Assembly (NCBI GenBank): GCA_030447505.1
Contig: JAUJOT010000009.1
Span: forward strand, 136,659 to 200,658
Length of the DNA: 64,000 nucleotides
Source of the DNA: Solirubrobacteraceae bacterium
GTDB taxonomy: Bacteria > Actinomycetota > Thermoleophilia > Solirubrobacterales > Solirubrobacteraceae
Direction of reading: 5' to 3'
Part shown: positions 24,691 through 33,865 of the stretch, piece by piece
Layout: every line of letters starts with the position of its first letter
How positions within the stretch are numbered: the first letter of the stretch is position 1
Position numbers and translations under genes: made by a program
Notes under the pieces: generated by a model
The model's database searches: none
Seen by the model: the letters and a program-made list of their open reading frames with translations, nothing else
Told to the model about the DNA's origin: nothing

Positions 24691-27642
24691 GTGCCCCTCA
24701 GGCTCGTCACCGGTCCCGCGAACGCCGAGAAGGCGAAGGTCGTGCTCGACGGCTACCGCGCTGCGCTGCGGCGCGGCAGCGAGCCGATCCTCGTCGTGCC
24801 GCGCTTCGAGGACGTCGAGCGCTACCGGAGCGAGCTCGCGGGCTGCGGCGTCGTGTTCGGCGCGCGCGTCGTGCGCTTCGCGTGGCTGATCGACGAGTGC
24901 GCGCGCCGCGGCGGCGTGCGCGGTCGACCGCTCGACACGCTCGCGCGCGAGCGTGTGGCGGCGAGCGCGGTGAAGGCAGCGCCGCTCGTCGCCCTGGCGC
25001 GCTCGGCGCGCACGCGCGGGTTCACCGTCGAGCTGCTGCGGCTCGCCGACGAGCTCGAGGAGCTGCGCGTGACGCCACAGCGCCTGACGCAGGCGCTGCG
25101 CGCCTGGGGGGCCGGCGATCCGCGCCGGCTGCGCTACGGCGACGAGGTCAGCGGCCTGTATGCGGGCTACCGCCGAACGCTCGAGCGCCTGGGCCGGCTC
25201 GACGCGCGCCTCTACGAGGCGGCGGCGCTCGACGCGCTGCGCGAGAACCCCGCCGCCTGGGGTGAGACGCCGGTCTTCTTCTACGGCTTCGACGACCTGC
25301 AGCCGCTGCAGCGCGACGCCGTCGAGACGCTCGCCGGCACGGACGCGCACGTCACGCTGTCGCTCTCCTACGAGCGCGGCCGGATGGCGTTCGCGGGCCG
25401 GGCGACGGCGTTCGCCGAGCTGTACCGCGAGGGCGTCGAGCACACCGCGGTCAAGCCCCGTGCCGAGCACTACGCGCCGCAGTCGCGCGCCGCGCTGCAC
25501 CATCTCGAGCGCCGCCTCTTCGAACTCGACGAGACCCAGCTCTTCGATCCCGATCCGGTCGACCCGGGCAGCGCGGTCACGCTCCTGCAGGGCGGCGGCG
25601 AGCGGGCCGAGCTCGAGCTCGTCGCGGCCGAGGCCGCGCGGCTGATCTGCGACGACGGCGTGGCGCCGCAGGAGATCGCGATCGTGCTGCGCAGGCCCGG
25701 CGACCACGCCGCGCTGCTGAGCGAGGTGTTCGGCGCGTTCGGCGTGAGCCTCGCGCTCGAGCGCCGGGTCGCGTTCGGCCACACGCCGCTGGGCCGCGGC
25801 CTCGTCGGGCTCGCGCGCTGCGCACTGCCCGACGGCGGCGCCGAGCACCTGATCTCCTACCTGCGCACGCCGGGCCTGCTGCAGCGCGCCGAGCTTGCCG
25901 ACCGCCTGGAGACGCGCGCCCGTCAGGAGGGCGCGCGGACCGCTGACGCGGTGCGCGCGCTGTGGGAGGAGCAGCACTGGAGACTTGACGCGATCGACCG
26001 CGTGCGCGCGGCGCAGGCGCGCGGCGGCGCGGAGCTGGCCGAGCGCCTGGCGGCCGAGCTGGAACTGCTGTTCACGGCCCCGCGCCGGCGCGCGGCGCAG
26101 GTGCTCACCGGCGCCGAGGCGCAGGACGTCGCGGTTCTGCGGGCGGGGCGCAAGGCGCTCGAGCAGCTGGCGGCGCTCGCGCGCGCCGATCGCGCGCTGG
26201 AACCCGAGCGCGACGAGCTCGCGGCGCTCCTGCACGACCTCGACGTCTTCGTCGGGACGCGGCCGGGACCGGGGCTCGTGACCGTCGCGGAGCCGCTCTC
26301 GCTGCGCGCCCGTCGCGTGCGGATCCTGTTCGCCTGCGGGCTGCAGGAGGGGATCTTTCCCGCGTCGCCGCGCACCGAGCCGTTCTTCGCCGACACCGAG
26401 CGCGAGCAGATCGCGGCCGCGTCGGGCCTGCAACTGCGCCGCCGCGACGAGCTCGGCGCCGAGCGCTACCTCTTCTACGCGACCGTCTCGCGCCCAGAGG
26501 AGCGCCTCTACCTGTCCTGGCACGAGGCCGGCGACGACGGCGAGCAGGCGGTGCGCTCGTTCTTCGTCTCCGACGTCTGCGACCTCTTCGGCCCAGAGCT
26601 CGAGGGGCGCAGGCGCACCCGCTCGCTCGGGCAGGTCGCCTGGCCGCAGGGCGCCGCGCCGACCGAGCGCGAGCGCCTGCGCGGCGAGGCGGCGAGCGGG
26701 CCGCGGCGGCGCGAGGCGCCGATCGCCGCGCTGCGCGACGAAGCGCTCGTCGCGCAGATGCGCGACCGCCCGACGTGGTCTGCGTCCGGGATCGAGCTGT
26801 GGGCGAGCTGTCCGGTGCGCTGGTTCGTCGAGCGGATGCTCAGGCCCGAGGGGCTGACGCCCGATCCGGAGGCGCTGCTGCGCGGCGCGCTGACGCACAC
26901 CGTGCTCGAGGCGGTCGTGCGCGGGCTGATCGACTCGGCCGACGGCGGCCGCCTGGACGAGACGACGCTGCCCGCCGCGCGCGAGCTCGCCGCCGCCGCG
27001 ATGAAGCGCGTCGAGGGCACCGAGCAGTTCGTCATGTCACGCGATCCCAGCCGTCAGCGGGCGATGGAGCACCGCTTGCGCGCCGACGTGCTGCGCTACC
27101 TCGAGCACGCCGCGACCTGCGGCTCGGAGCTCGTGCCGGAGGCGCTCGAGGTCGACTTCGGCGGACCCGACGACGAGCACCCGCCGCTCGAGCTGCGCGG
27201 CGGCGTGCGGCTGCGCGGGCGCATCGACCGGATCGACACGGGCGCCGGCGGCAGCGCGCTCGTCTACGACTACAAGGGGCGGATGACCGTCGAGTCGGCG
27301 CACTGGCGCGCGAAGCGCAAGTACCAGGTCGCGCTCTACATGCTCGCCGCGCGCGACGTGCTCGGCCTCGACCCCGTCGGTGGGCTGTACCAGCCGATCG
27401 GCGGCAAGGACCAGCGCGCGCGCGGCCTGCTGATCGACGATGTCGACCCCGGCCTGCAGGCCGTCAAGACCGATCGCCGCGCCCCGGACGAGTTCGACGC
27501 GATCGTCGACGGCGTGCTCGAGGACGTCCTCGCCGTGCTCGCCGAGCTGCGCGCCGGCGCGCTCGCGCCGCGGCCGGACACCTGCACGTACAACGACAGG
27601 GGCTGCATGTACCCGACGATCTGCCGCTGCGAGGCGGGATAG
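24691..27642 (+). CDS. addB: AddB-like nuclease/inactive-helicase subunit
   Basis: 983 aa from GTG 24691 (VPLRLVTGPANAEKAK). The N-terminal helicase-like part lacks a usable Walker A, as in AddB. Further on are helicase-like remnants (RVRILFACGLQEGIFP) and a C-terminal RecB-type PD-(D/E)xK nuclease with LVYDYKGR. Iron-sulfur type cysteines are in SCPVRWF and in the tail CTYNDRGCMYPTICRC. Partner of the helicase encoded 50 nt downstream; together they resect double-strand breaks and load recombinase. The alternative upstream start would add about 35 unconserved residues. Confidence 0.85.
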   Translation: MPLRLVTGPANAEKAKVVLDGYRAALRRGSEPILVVPRFEDVERYRSELAGCGVVFGARVVRFAWLIDECARRGGVRGRPLDTLARERVAASAVKAAPLVALARSARTRGFTVELLRLADELEELRVTPQRLTQALRAWGAGDPRRLRYGDEVSGLYAGYRRTLERLGRLDARLYEAAALDALRENPAAWGETPVFFYGFDDLQPLQRDAVETLAGTDAHVTLSLSYERGRMAFAGRATAFAELYREGVEHTAVKPRAEHYAPQSRAALHHLERRLFELDETQLFDPDPVDPGSAVTLLQGGGERAELELVAAEAARLICDDGVAPQEIAIVLRRPGDHAALLSEVFGAFGVSLALERRVAFGHTPLGRGLVGLARCALPDGGAEHLISYLRTPGLLQRAELADRLETRARQEGARTADAVRALWEEQHWRLDAIDRVRAAQARGGAELAERLAAELELLFTAPRRRAAQVLTGAEAQDVAVLRAGRKALEQLAALARADRALEPERDELAALLHDLDVFVGTRPGPGLVTVAEPLSLRARRVRILFACGLQEGIFPASPRTEPFFADTEREQIAAASGLQLRRRDELGAERYLFYATVSRPEERLYLSWHEAGDDGEQAVRSFFVSDVCDLFGPELEGRRRTRSLGQVAWPQGAAPTERERLRGEAASGPRRREAPIAALRDEALVAQMRDRPTWSASGIELWASCPVRWFVERMLRPEGLTPDPEALLRGALTHTVLEAVVRGLIDSADGGRLDETTLPAARELAAAAMKRVEGTEQFVMSRDPSRQRAMEHRLRADVLRYLEHAATCGSELVPEALEVDFGGPDDEHPPLELRGGVRLRGRIDRIDTGAGGSALVYDYKGRMTVESAHWRAKRKYQVALYMLAARDVLGLDPVGGLYQPIGGKDQRARGLLIDDVDPGLQAVKTDRRAPDEFDAIVDGVLEDVLAVLAELRAGALAPRPDTCTYNDRGCMYPTICRCEAG

Positions 27643-27692
27643 CGAGGCCCGATGACCTGTCCCATCGATCCGCTGAGCAGCCGAGCGCGGTC

Positions 27693-30600
27693 GTGAGCCT
27701 GAGCACGACAGCGCTGCTGGGCCCCGCCGGGCGCCCGTTCACGGCCGAGCAGTCCGAGGCCGTCCGTCGCCGCCAGGGCTCGCTGCTGCTCGAGGCAAAC
27801 GCCGGCAGCGGCAAGACGTCGGTGCTCGTCGAGCGCTTCGTGCGCTCTGTGCTCGAGGACGGCGTGCGGCCGGCCAGGATCCTCGCGATCACGTTCACCG
27901 AGCGCGCCGCCGGCGAGCTGCGCGCGCGCGTGCGCGGGCGCTTCGTGGAGCTCGGTCGCCGCGACCAGGCGCGCGAGACCGAGGCCGCCTGGGTCTCCAC
28001 GATCCACGGCTTCTGCACGCGCGTGCTGCGCGCCCACGCGGTCGCCGCGGGGCTGGACCCGTCGTTCACGGTGCTCGACGAAGCCGCCGCGCGGCCGTTG
28101 CGCGACCGCGCCTGGGAGGAGGCGCTCGCGCGGCTGCTCGACGGCGAGCACGGGGCCGCGGCGCTCGACCTCGTCGCCGCATACGAGCCCGATCGTCTGC
28201 GCAGCGCGATCGCGACGGCGCACGACGCGCTGCGCAGCGCCGGCCAGACGCGCCCGACGCTGCCCCGTCCGCGGGGGCTCGCCGACCCGCGCGCGCTGCG
28301 CGCGCCGCTGCAGGCCGCGTGCGCCGCGGCCGCCGCCGAGCTGCTTGCCGCCGGCGCCGGCAAGACCGTCAGCACGGCGCGCGAGCGCCTCGGCCGCTGC
28401 CGCGACCTGCTCGCTGCGACGGGGCCCGGCGAGCCTGCACCCGAGCTGAGCGCGCTGACGCTCGGCATGAACGCCAACGCGCTGAAGACCCCTGCCTGCG
28501 ATCGGTACCGCGCGGCGCTCGAGGCCTACACGTGCGCCTGCCGCGATGCGCGCGCCGCCGCCGCGGTGGCGCTGCTCGACGAGCTGCTGGGCGGCTACGC
28601 CGACGCCTACGCCGAGGCCAAGCGCGCCCGCGCGGCGCTGGACTTCGACGACCTCGAGCTGCACGCCCGCGACCTGCTCGAGGGCGAGCCCGCGCTGCGC
28701 AGCTCCTACGCGGAGCGCTTCGAGCGCGTGATGGTCGACGAGCTGCAGGATTCGAACCCGCTTCAACTGGACCTCTTCCGCGCGCTCGATCGCGACGACC
28801 TCTTCCTCGTCGGGGACGAGCAGCAGTCGATCTACGGCTTCCGGCACGCCGACGTCGACGTCTTTCGCGAGCTGCGCGCGCAGCTCGCCGCCGAGGATCG
28901 CGTCGCGACGCTGGCGACGAACTTCCGCTCGCACGGCGCGATCCTCGACGCGATCAACGTCGCGTTCGCGCCGCGGATGGGCACGAGCTTCGTTGCTCTG
29001 CGCCAAGGCCGCGAGACCGAGGCCGCCAGCGAGCCGCTCGTCGAGCTGCTGCTCACGCAGCAGGCCGGCTGGGAGGACGTCGACCTCGGCGAGCTGCGGC
29101 CGGGCACGAAGGCCTGGCGCCAGGCCGAGGCGCGCCTGCTCGCCCAGCGCGTGCGCGAGCTCGTCGACGAGGGCCTGCACCGGCCCGAGGAGATCGTCGT
29201 GCTGCTGCGCGCGCTCGGCGACCTGCCCGTCTTCGAGCGCGCGCTCGAGGACCGCAACCTGCTGACGATGTCGGTCGGCGGCCGCGGCTACTGGGGCCGG
29301 CAGGTCGTGCGCGACCTCTGCGCATGGCTCGCCGCACTCGCCAACCCGCGCGACGAGACCGCGCTCTACGGCGTACTCGCCTCGCCGCTCGTCGGCCTGT
29401 CCTCCGACGCGCTCGCGCACGTCGCGCGCGCCGGCGGGAAGGGCAACGCCTGGCGGGCGATCGAGAGCGACGGCGAGCTGCGCGAGCGCCTGACCCTCGA
29501 CGACCGCGATCGGCTCGACGTCTTCGCGACGCGCTTCGCCGGCGAGCGCGCGCTCGCGCCGCGCCTGGCGCTCGACGAGCTGCTGCGCCGCGTCGTCGAC
29601 GCGACCGGCTATGACCTGCACGTCCTGTCGCTCGCCGGCGGCGAGCGGCGGCTGGCGAACGTCCACAAGCTGCTGCGCCTCGCCGCTGCCTTCGAGCGCG
29701 ACCGCGGCCGCGACGTACGTGGCCTCGCCGACCTCGCGACCGCGGAGCTCGAGGCCGAGGCGCGCGAGACCGACGCGCCCGTCGAGCTCGGCGACGTCAA
29801 GGCGGTGCGGCTGATGTCGATCCATGCCGCGAAGGGCCTCGAGTTCCCGGTCGTCTGCGTCGCCGACCTCGGTCGCCAGCGTCCGGGCGACGGCGACGAG
29901 GACCTGCTCGTCGCCGACGGCGAGGTCGGGCTGCGCCTCGTCGGCCTCGAGGGGTCGAGCGAGAAGGCGCTCGCCTACGAGCGGCTGCGCGCCCGCGCCC
30001 GCGAGCGCGCCGCGCGCGAGGAGGAGCGCATCATGTACGTCGCGCTGACCCGTGCCCGCGAGCGGCTGATCGTCAGCGGCGGCGCGATGCTAGACGACTG
30101 GCCGCAGGAGGGACCGAAGGCCTCGCCGCTGACATGGCTCGCCCCGGCGCTGCTCGGCGGCGACCTGCATGCGCTGCCCGACGCGCAAGAGCCCATCCAG
30201 GACATCGAGGTCAGCAACGGCGTCTGGGTCCGGGCGGCCGTCAACCGGCCCGAGACCGTGGGCCGGGTGCTGCGCGAGGAGTCGCTCGCGCCGGCGGGCG
30301 CGAGCCTGCCGATCGCCCGGCCGCCGGCGCCGCGCGCGCCCGCGCCGGAGCCGCGCGGCGCCGCGGACGCGGTTCGCACGCTGTCGTACTCGCGACTGTC
30401 GGCATGGAAGGACTGCGGCTATCGCTTCTACCTGCAGCGCGTGCTCGGCCTGCCCGACGAGCCGATCCAGGAGCAGGGGGACGAGGCGACGGTGCGGGCG
30501 ATCGACGCGCGCACGCGCGGCTCGCTCGTCCATGCCGTGCTCGAGCGCGAGGGCGCCGATCTCGCGCAGATCGCGGCGCTGTCGGGCCTGCAGCTCAGCG

Positions 30601-31139
30601 CCGAGGAGAGCGCCGACGTGCTGCGCCTGGCCGGCGCCTTCGCCGACTCGCCGCTGGCCCGACGGATCGCGCGCGCCAAGTCGGTACACCGCGAGCACGC
30701 CTTCACCGTCGCGCTCGGCGACACGCTGCTGACGGGCATCGTCGACGTCCTCGCGCACGAGCGCGGTGGCGCCCAGCTCGTCGTCGACTACAAGAGCGAC
30801 GGCCTCGACCCCGGCACCGACCTCGCGGCCTACGTCGAGGCGCGCTACGGCATCCAGCAGCGCGTCTACGCGCTCGCCGCGCTGCGCGGCGCAGCGGCGC
30901 GCGTCGAGGTCGCCTACGCCTTCCTCGAACGCCCGTGCGAGCCGGTCAGCGCGCGCTTCGAGGCCGCCGACGCCGACCGTCTCGAGCAGGAGCTGCTGAC
31001 GCTCGCCGGCGGCCTGCTCGCGGGCGAGTATCCCGTCACGCCGGCACCGCATCGCGAGCTGTGCCTGAGCTGCCCCGGACGTCGTGCGCTCTGCTCCTAC
31101 GGGGAGGAGCGCACGCTTCGCCCGCGCGCAGATCTGTGA
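27693..31139 (+). CDS. addA: AddA-like UvrD/RecB helicase-nuclease
   Basis: 1148 aa SF1A helicase with C-terminal nuclease. Walker A EANAGSGKTS, Walker B VMVDELQDSNP, motif III GDEQQSIYGFR, motif IV TNFRSHG, motif V MSIHAAKGLEFPVV and motif VI VALTRARERL. The nuclease domain has GSLVHAVLER and LVVDYKSD. The tail CLSCPGRRALC has cysteines not typical of AddA. Starts at a GTG (VSLSTTALLGP). Operon with addB; double-strand break repair. Confidence 0.92.
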   Translation: MSLSTTALLGPAGRPFTAEQSEAVRRRQGSLLLEANAGSGKTSVLVERFVRSVLEDGVRPARILAITFTERAAGELRARVRGRFVELGRRDQARETEAAWVSTIHGFCTRVLRAHAVAAGLDPSFTVLDEAAARPLRDRAWEEALARLLDGEHGAAALDLVAAYEPDRLRSAIATAHDALRSAGQTRPTLPRPRGLADPRALRAPLQAACAAAAAELLAAGAGKTVSTARERLGRCRDLLAATGPGEPAPELSALTLGMNANALKTPACDRYRAALEAYTCACRDARAAAAVALLDELLGGYADAYAEAKRARAALDFDDLELHARDLLEGEPALRSSYAERFERVMVDELQDSNPLQLDLFRALDRDDLFLVGDEQQSIYGFRHADVDVFRELRAQLAAEDRVATLATNFRSHGAILDAINVAFAPRMGTSFVALRQGRETEAASEPLVELLLTQQAGWEDVDLGELRPGTKAWRQAEARLLAQRVRELVDEGLHRPEEIVVLLRALGDLPVFERALEDRNLLTMSVGGRGYWGRQVVRDLCAWLAALANPRDETALYGVLASPLVGLSSDALAHVARAGGKGNAWRAIESDGELRERLTLDDRDRLDVFATRFAGERALAPRLALDELLRRVVDATGYDLHVLSLAGGERRLANVHKLLRLAAAFERDRGRDVRGLADLATAELEAEARETDAPVELGDVKAVRLMSIHAAKGLEFPVVCVADLGRQRPGDGDEDLLVADGEVGLRLVGLEGSSEKALAYERLRARARERAAREEERIMYVALTRARERLIVSGGAMLDDWPQEGPKASPLTWLAPALLGGDLHALPDAQEPIQDIEVSNGVWVRAAVNRPETVGRVLREESLAPAGASLPIARPPAPRAPAPEPRGAADAVRTLSYSRLSAWKDCGYRFYLQRVLGLPDEPIQEQGDEATVRAIDARTRGSLVHAVLEREGADLAQIAALSGLQLSAEESADVLRLAGAFADSPLARRIARAKSVHREHAFTVALGDTLLTGIVDVLAHERGGAQLVVDYKSDGLDPGTDLAAYVEARYGIQQRVYALAALRGAAARVEVAYAFLERPCEPVSARFEAADADRLEQELLTLAGGLLAGEYPVTPAPHRELCLSCPGRRALCSYGEERTLRPRADL

Positions 31140-31154
31140 GCTCGTGCCGCGGGC

Positions 31155-31763
31155 TCACTCAGCGCGGCTGGGCAGCAGCGAGTGGCCGTCTGCGACGGCG
31201 CGCGCGAGCTCGATCACGCGGCGGTTGGAGCGCCGCGCCTGCTGGCGCATCAGCTCGAAAGCCGCACGCTCGTCGACGCCGTGGCGCTCCATCAGGATCC
31301 CCTTGGCGCGTTCGATCGTCCCGCGCCGCTCGAGCGCGCTCTGGAGTTGCTCGACCTGCTCGATCAGGCGCTTCGTCTCGCCGTGGCGCCTCATCGCCAG
31401 CTCGATCGCCCCCTGCACCTCCTCCTCGAAGCGCGGCCGCGCGAAGGCGTCCATCCCGCGCTCGGCGGCATTGCGCACGAACGAGGAATCGGGGGTGCCG
31501 AGCAGGACGATCAGCGGCCCGCGCGCGTACTCGCAGATCTCTTCGATGAGCTCGAGCGCGTGCTCGTCGTCGTCGTGCACCACGACGACCGAGAGATCAG
31601 GATCCTCGCGAGCGATCAGGTCGCCGGCCTGGCTGACCGTGACGGCGTGGGCAGTCACGTCGTGACCGAGACCGGCGAGCAGTACGTCCGTCGCCTTGAG
31701 CGTCTCCTCGTCCTCGTCGGCGGCGAGTATGCGCAGGCTCTTGGTGTTGGTGTCGTCGACCAT
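31155..31763 (-). CDS. ANTAR-domain response regulator
   Basis: 202 aa. Receiver-like domain at the N-terminus (LRILAADEDEETLKATDVLL, then DLSVVVVHDDD), a coiled segment, and a C-terminal ANTAR domain with ERAKGILMERHGVDERAAFELM. ANTAR proteins bind paired RNA hairpins to prevent transcription termination. It lies head-to-head with a SigB-type sigma gene, suggesting a shared stress circuit (inference). Confidence 0.9.
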   Translation of the reverse strand: MVDDTNTKSLRILAADEDEETLKATDVLLAGLGHDVTAHAVTVSQAGDLIAREDPDLSVVVVHDDDEHALELIEEICEYARGPLIVLLGTPDSSFVRNAAERGMDAFARPRFEEEVQGAIELAMRRHGETKRLIEQVEQLQSALERRGTIERAKGILMERHGVDERAAFELMRQQARRSNRRVIELARAVADGHSLLPSRAE

Positions 31764-31843
31764 CGATCGCCCGGGCGGCAGTTCTGCTTGGGTATCATGA
31801 CCTACGCGCAGCCCTGTGCCCCGCTGCGCGTTGCAAGCGCCCG

Positions 31844-31879
31844 AGACCTCCGGCGTCCCGAGTCGGTGTGCGGAGGTCT
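31844..31879 (+). promoter_or_regulatory. Hairpin upstream of the sigma factor gene
   Basis: AGACCTCCG (31844-31852) and CGGAGGTCT (31871-31879) form a 9-bp perfect stem with an 18-nt loop, about 40 nt before the sigma factor start. Could be a leader-RNA structure or an operator dyad. Confidence 0.5.
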
Positions 31880-31918
31880 AGTGGACGGGACATCGCGGTA
31901 CCGGGTCGGCTTCCGGGC

Positions 31919-32725
31919 ATGCTCATGAGCACGAGGCCCGCTGCCTCAGGCAGCGGGGCAGGCCCCGAGCGCTCGCGCGAAGATCGCGATCTGTTCGTCC
32001 GCTACCACCACGAAGGCGACGCGCACGCGCGCGACCAGCTCGTCGAGCGCTTTCTGCCGCTCGCGCGGCAGCTCGCGCGCCGCTACCAGCGCGCCAGCGA
32101 GCCGCTCGACGATCTGCTGCAGGTCGCATCGCTGGGGCTCATCAAGGCGATCGACCGCTTCGATCCCGAGCGCGAGATCGCGTTCTCGTCCTATGCGGTG
32201 CCGACGATCCTCGGCGAGATCAAGCGCTACTTCCGCGACCGCACCTGGGCCGTCCGCGTCCCGCGCGACCTGCAGGAGCTGACGCTGCGCGTCGATCGCG
32301 CGGTCGGCGAGCTGTCGGAGGAGCTGCGCCGCCAGCCTTCGGTGAAGGAGATCGGCGCCGCGCTCGGGGCCGATCAGGAGGAGGTCCTCGAGGCGCTGCA
32401 GGCCGGCGGTGCCTACCGCGCGGTCTCCTTCGACGCGCCACGCGCCGGCGGCGACGACGACGTCGCGACGATCGCGGACTCCGTCGGCGTCCAGGAGGAC
32501 GGCTTCGATCGCGCCGAGGAGCGCGCGACGTTGCAGTCCCTGATGGCGACGGTGACGCCGCGCGAGCGCGACGTGCTGCGGATGCGCTTCGAGCAGGACA
32601 TGACCCAGGCCGAGATCGGCGCCATCATCGGCGTCAGCCAGATGCAGGTATCGCGCATCATCCGCCAGGCGATCTCGCGCCTGCGCGCGGCGGCCGACGC
32701 GCCGCCTGCCGCAGGACCCGGCTGA
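31919..32725 (+). CDS. SigB/SigF-type RNA polymerase sigma factor
   Basis: 268 aa group 3 sigma-70. Region 2 has LDDLLQVASLGLIKAIDRFDP and FSSYAVPTILGEIKRYFRD; region 3 ELSEELRRQPSVKEIGAALG; region 4 LTPRERDVLRMRFEQDMTQ-like (here VTPRERDVLRMRF), then GVSQMQVSRIIRQAISRLR. These control general stress responses and are held by RsbW-type anti-sigma factors, one of which is encoded at 36.6-37.1 kb. Start ATG 31919 or the ATG two codons later. Confidence 0.92.
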   Translation: MLMSTRPAASGSGAGPERSREDRDLFVRYHHEGDAHARDQLVERFLPLARQLARRYQRASEPLDDLLQVASLGLIKAIDRFDPEREIAFSSYAVPTILGEIKRYFRDRTWAVRVPRDLQELTLRVDRAVGELSEELRRQPSVKEIGAALGADQEEVLEALQAGGAYRAVSFDAPRAGGDDDVATIADSVGVQEDGFDRAEERATLQSLMATVTPRERDVLRMRFEQDMTQAEIGAIIGVSQMQVSRIIRQAISRLRAAADAPPAAGPG

Positions 32726-32762
32726 GCGCCACCGCCACGTTCAGACGGGGGGCGATGTGGGC

Positions 32763-32899
32763 ATGCAGACTGCCCGCATGTCCGACCGCAACCGCTGCGA
32801 GCGCAACCCATCCGAGCGCGAGGAGACCCGCAGGAGCGGCTCAATCGCCAGCTCGACGGCTGACGCGGCGCCTGACTGGAGAGAGAAGCCACTGAGATG
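32763..32899 (+). CDS. Small open frame overlapping the HAD gene start
   Basis: About 44 codons (MQTARMSDRNRCER...WREKPLR), Arg/Ser-rich, ending in a TGA that overlaps the ATG of the HAD gene (ATGA). A G-rich stretch precedes the start. The overlap suggests possible translational coupling, but composition alone could produce this frame. Confidence 0.25.
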
Positions 32900-33550
32900 A
32901 CGCCCCCCGCCGCGATCCTCGACCTCGACGGAACACTCGTCGACTCCAACTACCAGCATGCGCTGGCCTGGTACCGCGCGTTTCGCCTGCACGGCATCAC
33001 CGTCCCGATGTGGCGCTGCCACCGAGCGATCGGGATGGGCGGCGACCAGCTCGTGTCCTACCTGGCCGGCGAGGGCTTCGCTCGCGAGGAGGGCGACACC
33101 GTGCGCATCGAGGAGCACGCGCTCTTTCAGCAGCTGATCCACGAGGTGCAGCCGTTCGCCGGCGCACGTGCGCTGATCGAGGATCTCAAGGCGCGCGGCT
33201 GCAAGGTCGTGCTCGCCTCGTCGGCGAAGGCCGAGGATCTCGCGCACTTCCTCGATCTGCTCGACGCGCGCGAGCTCGCCGATGGCTGGACGGACTCCAG
33301 CAGCGTCGAGCGCACGAAGCCCGAGCCGGATCTCGTCGCGGCGGCGCTCGAGCTCGTCGGCGGCGGGCCCGGGGTGATGATCGGCGACTCGACCTGGGAC
33401 GTCGAGGCGGCGAAGAAGCTCGAGGTCGCGACGATCTGCGTGCGCACCGGCGGCTTCGGCGCCGACGAGCTGCTCGATGCCGGCGCCGAAGCGGTCTTCG
33501 ACTCGCTCGTCGAGCTGCGCGAGCGGTTGGACGAAACCCCCTTCGGGTAG
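32897..33550 (+). CDS. HAD-family hydrolase (phosphoglycolate phosphatase-like)
   Basis: 217 aa. Motif I ILDLDGTLVDSN (nucleophile Asp), motif II VVLASSAK, motif III lysine in ERTKPEPDLV, and motif IV MIGDSTWDV. The helical cap lies between motifs I and II. Dephosphorylates a small metabolite; substrate unknown. Followed 10 nt later by a Pro-rich small protein. Confidence 0.9.
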   Translation: MTPPAAILDLDGTLVDSNYQHALAWYRAFRLHGITVPMWRCHRAIGMGGDQLVSYLAGEGFAREEGDTVRIEEHALFQQLIHEVQPFAGARALIEDLKARGCKVVLASSAKAEDLAHFLDLLDARELADGWTDSSSVERTKPEPDLVAAALELVGGGPGVMIGDSTWDVEAAKKLEVATICVRTGGFGADELLDAGAEAVFDSLVELRERLDETPFG

Positions 33551-33560
33551 CGCCGAGAAG

Positions 33561-33785
33561 ATGTCCCTGACACTCGCACCACCCGCCCCCGCGCTGGAAG
33601 TGCCCGCGCCCGGCGAGGCTCCGACGCCGATCGTCCCGCAGACCCCGAGCGTCCCGGCCGATCCGGATCCCGTTCCGACGCCCTCGCCCGATCCGCCGAG
33701 CGTGCCCGAGCCCGACCCGGACCGCAGCGTGCCGATCGAGCCGCCGACGACGCCGCAGACGAGGTCCGCCAGCGCCCGGCTCTGA
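33561..33785 (+). CDS. Small Pro/Asp-rich protein
   Basis: 74 aa, mostly Pro, Asp, Val, Ser and Thr (PVPTPSPDPPSVPEPDPD), expected to be disordered. GAGAAG immediately precedes the ATG and the gene follows the HAD gene closely, so translation is plausible. No known domain. Confidence 0.45.
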   Translation: MSLTLAPPAPALEVPAPGEAPTPIVPQTPSVPADPDPVPTPSPDPPSVPEPDPDRSVPIEPPTTPQTRSASARL

Positions 33786-33853
33786 GGTCGCCGGTCGGCG
33801 TCCCGCTTCTGCAATGCGGCGTGCGCCCGGGAGGGAAGCACGCGCGGGGGGCA

Positions 33854-33859
33854 TATCCT
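33854..33859 (+). promoter_or_regulatory. -10 box for leaderless ku transcript
   Basis: TATCCT ends 6 nt before the ATG at 33866. Confidence 0.55.
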
Positions 33860-33865
33860 GTTCCT

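Noticed and set aside
31785..31800. SigB-type promoter (GTTT...GGGTAT) near the ANTAR and rsb genes
   Set aside because: GGGTAT occurs at 31790 and near 37140, but no GTTT-like -35 is at the right distance.
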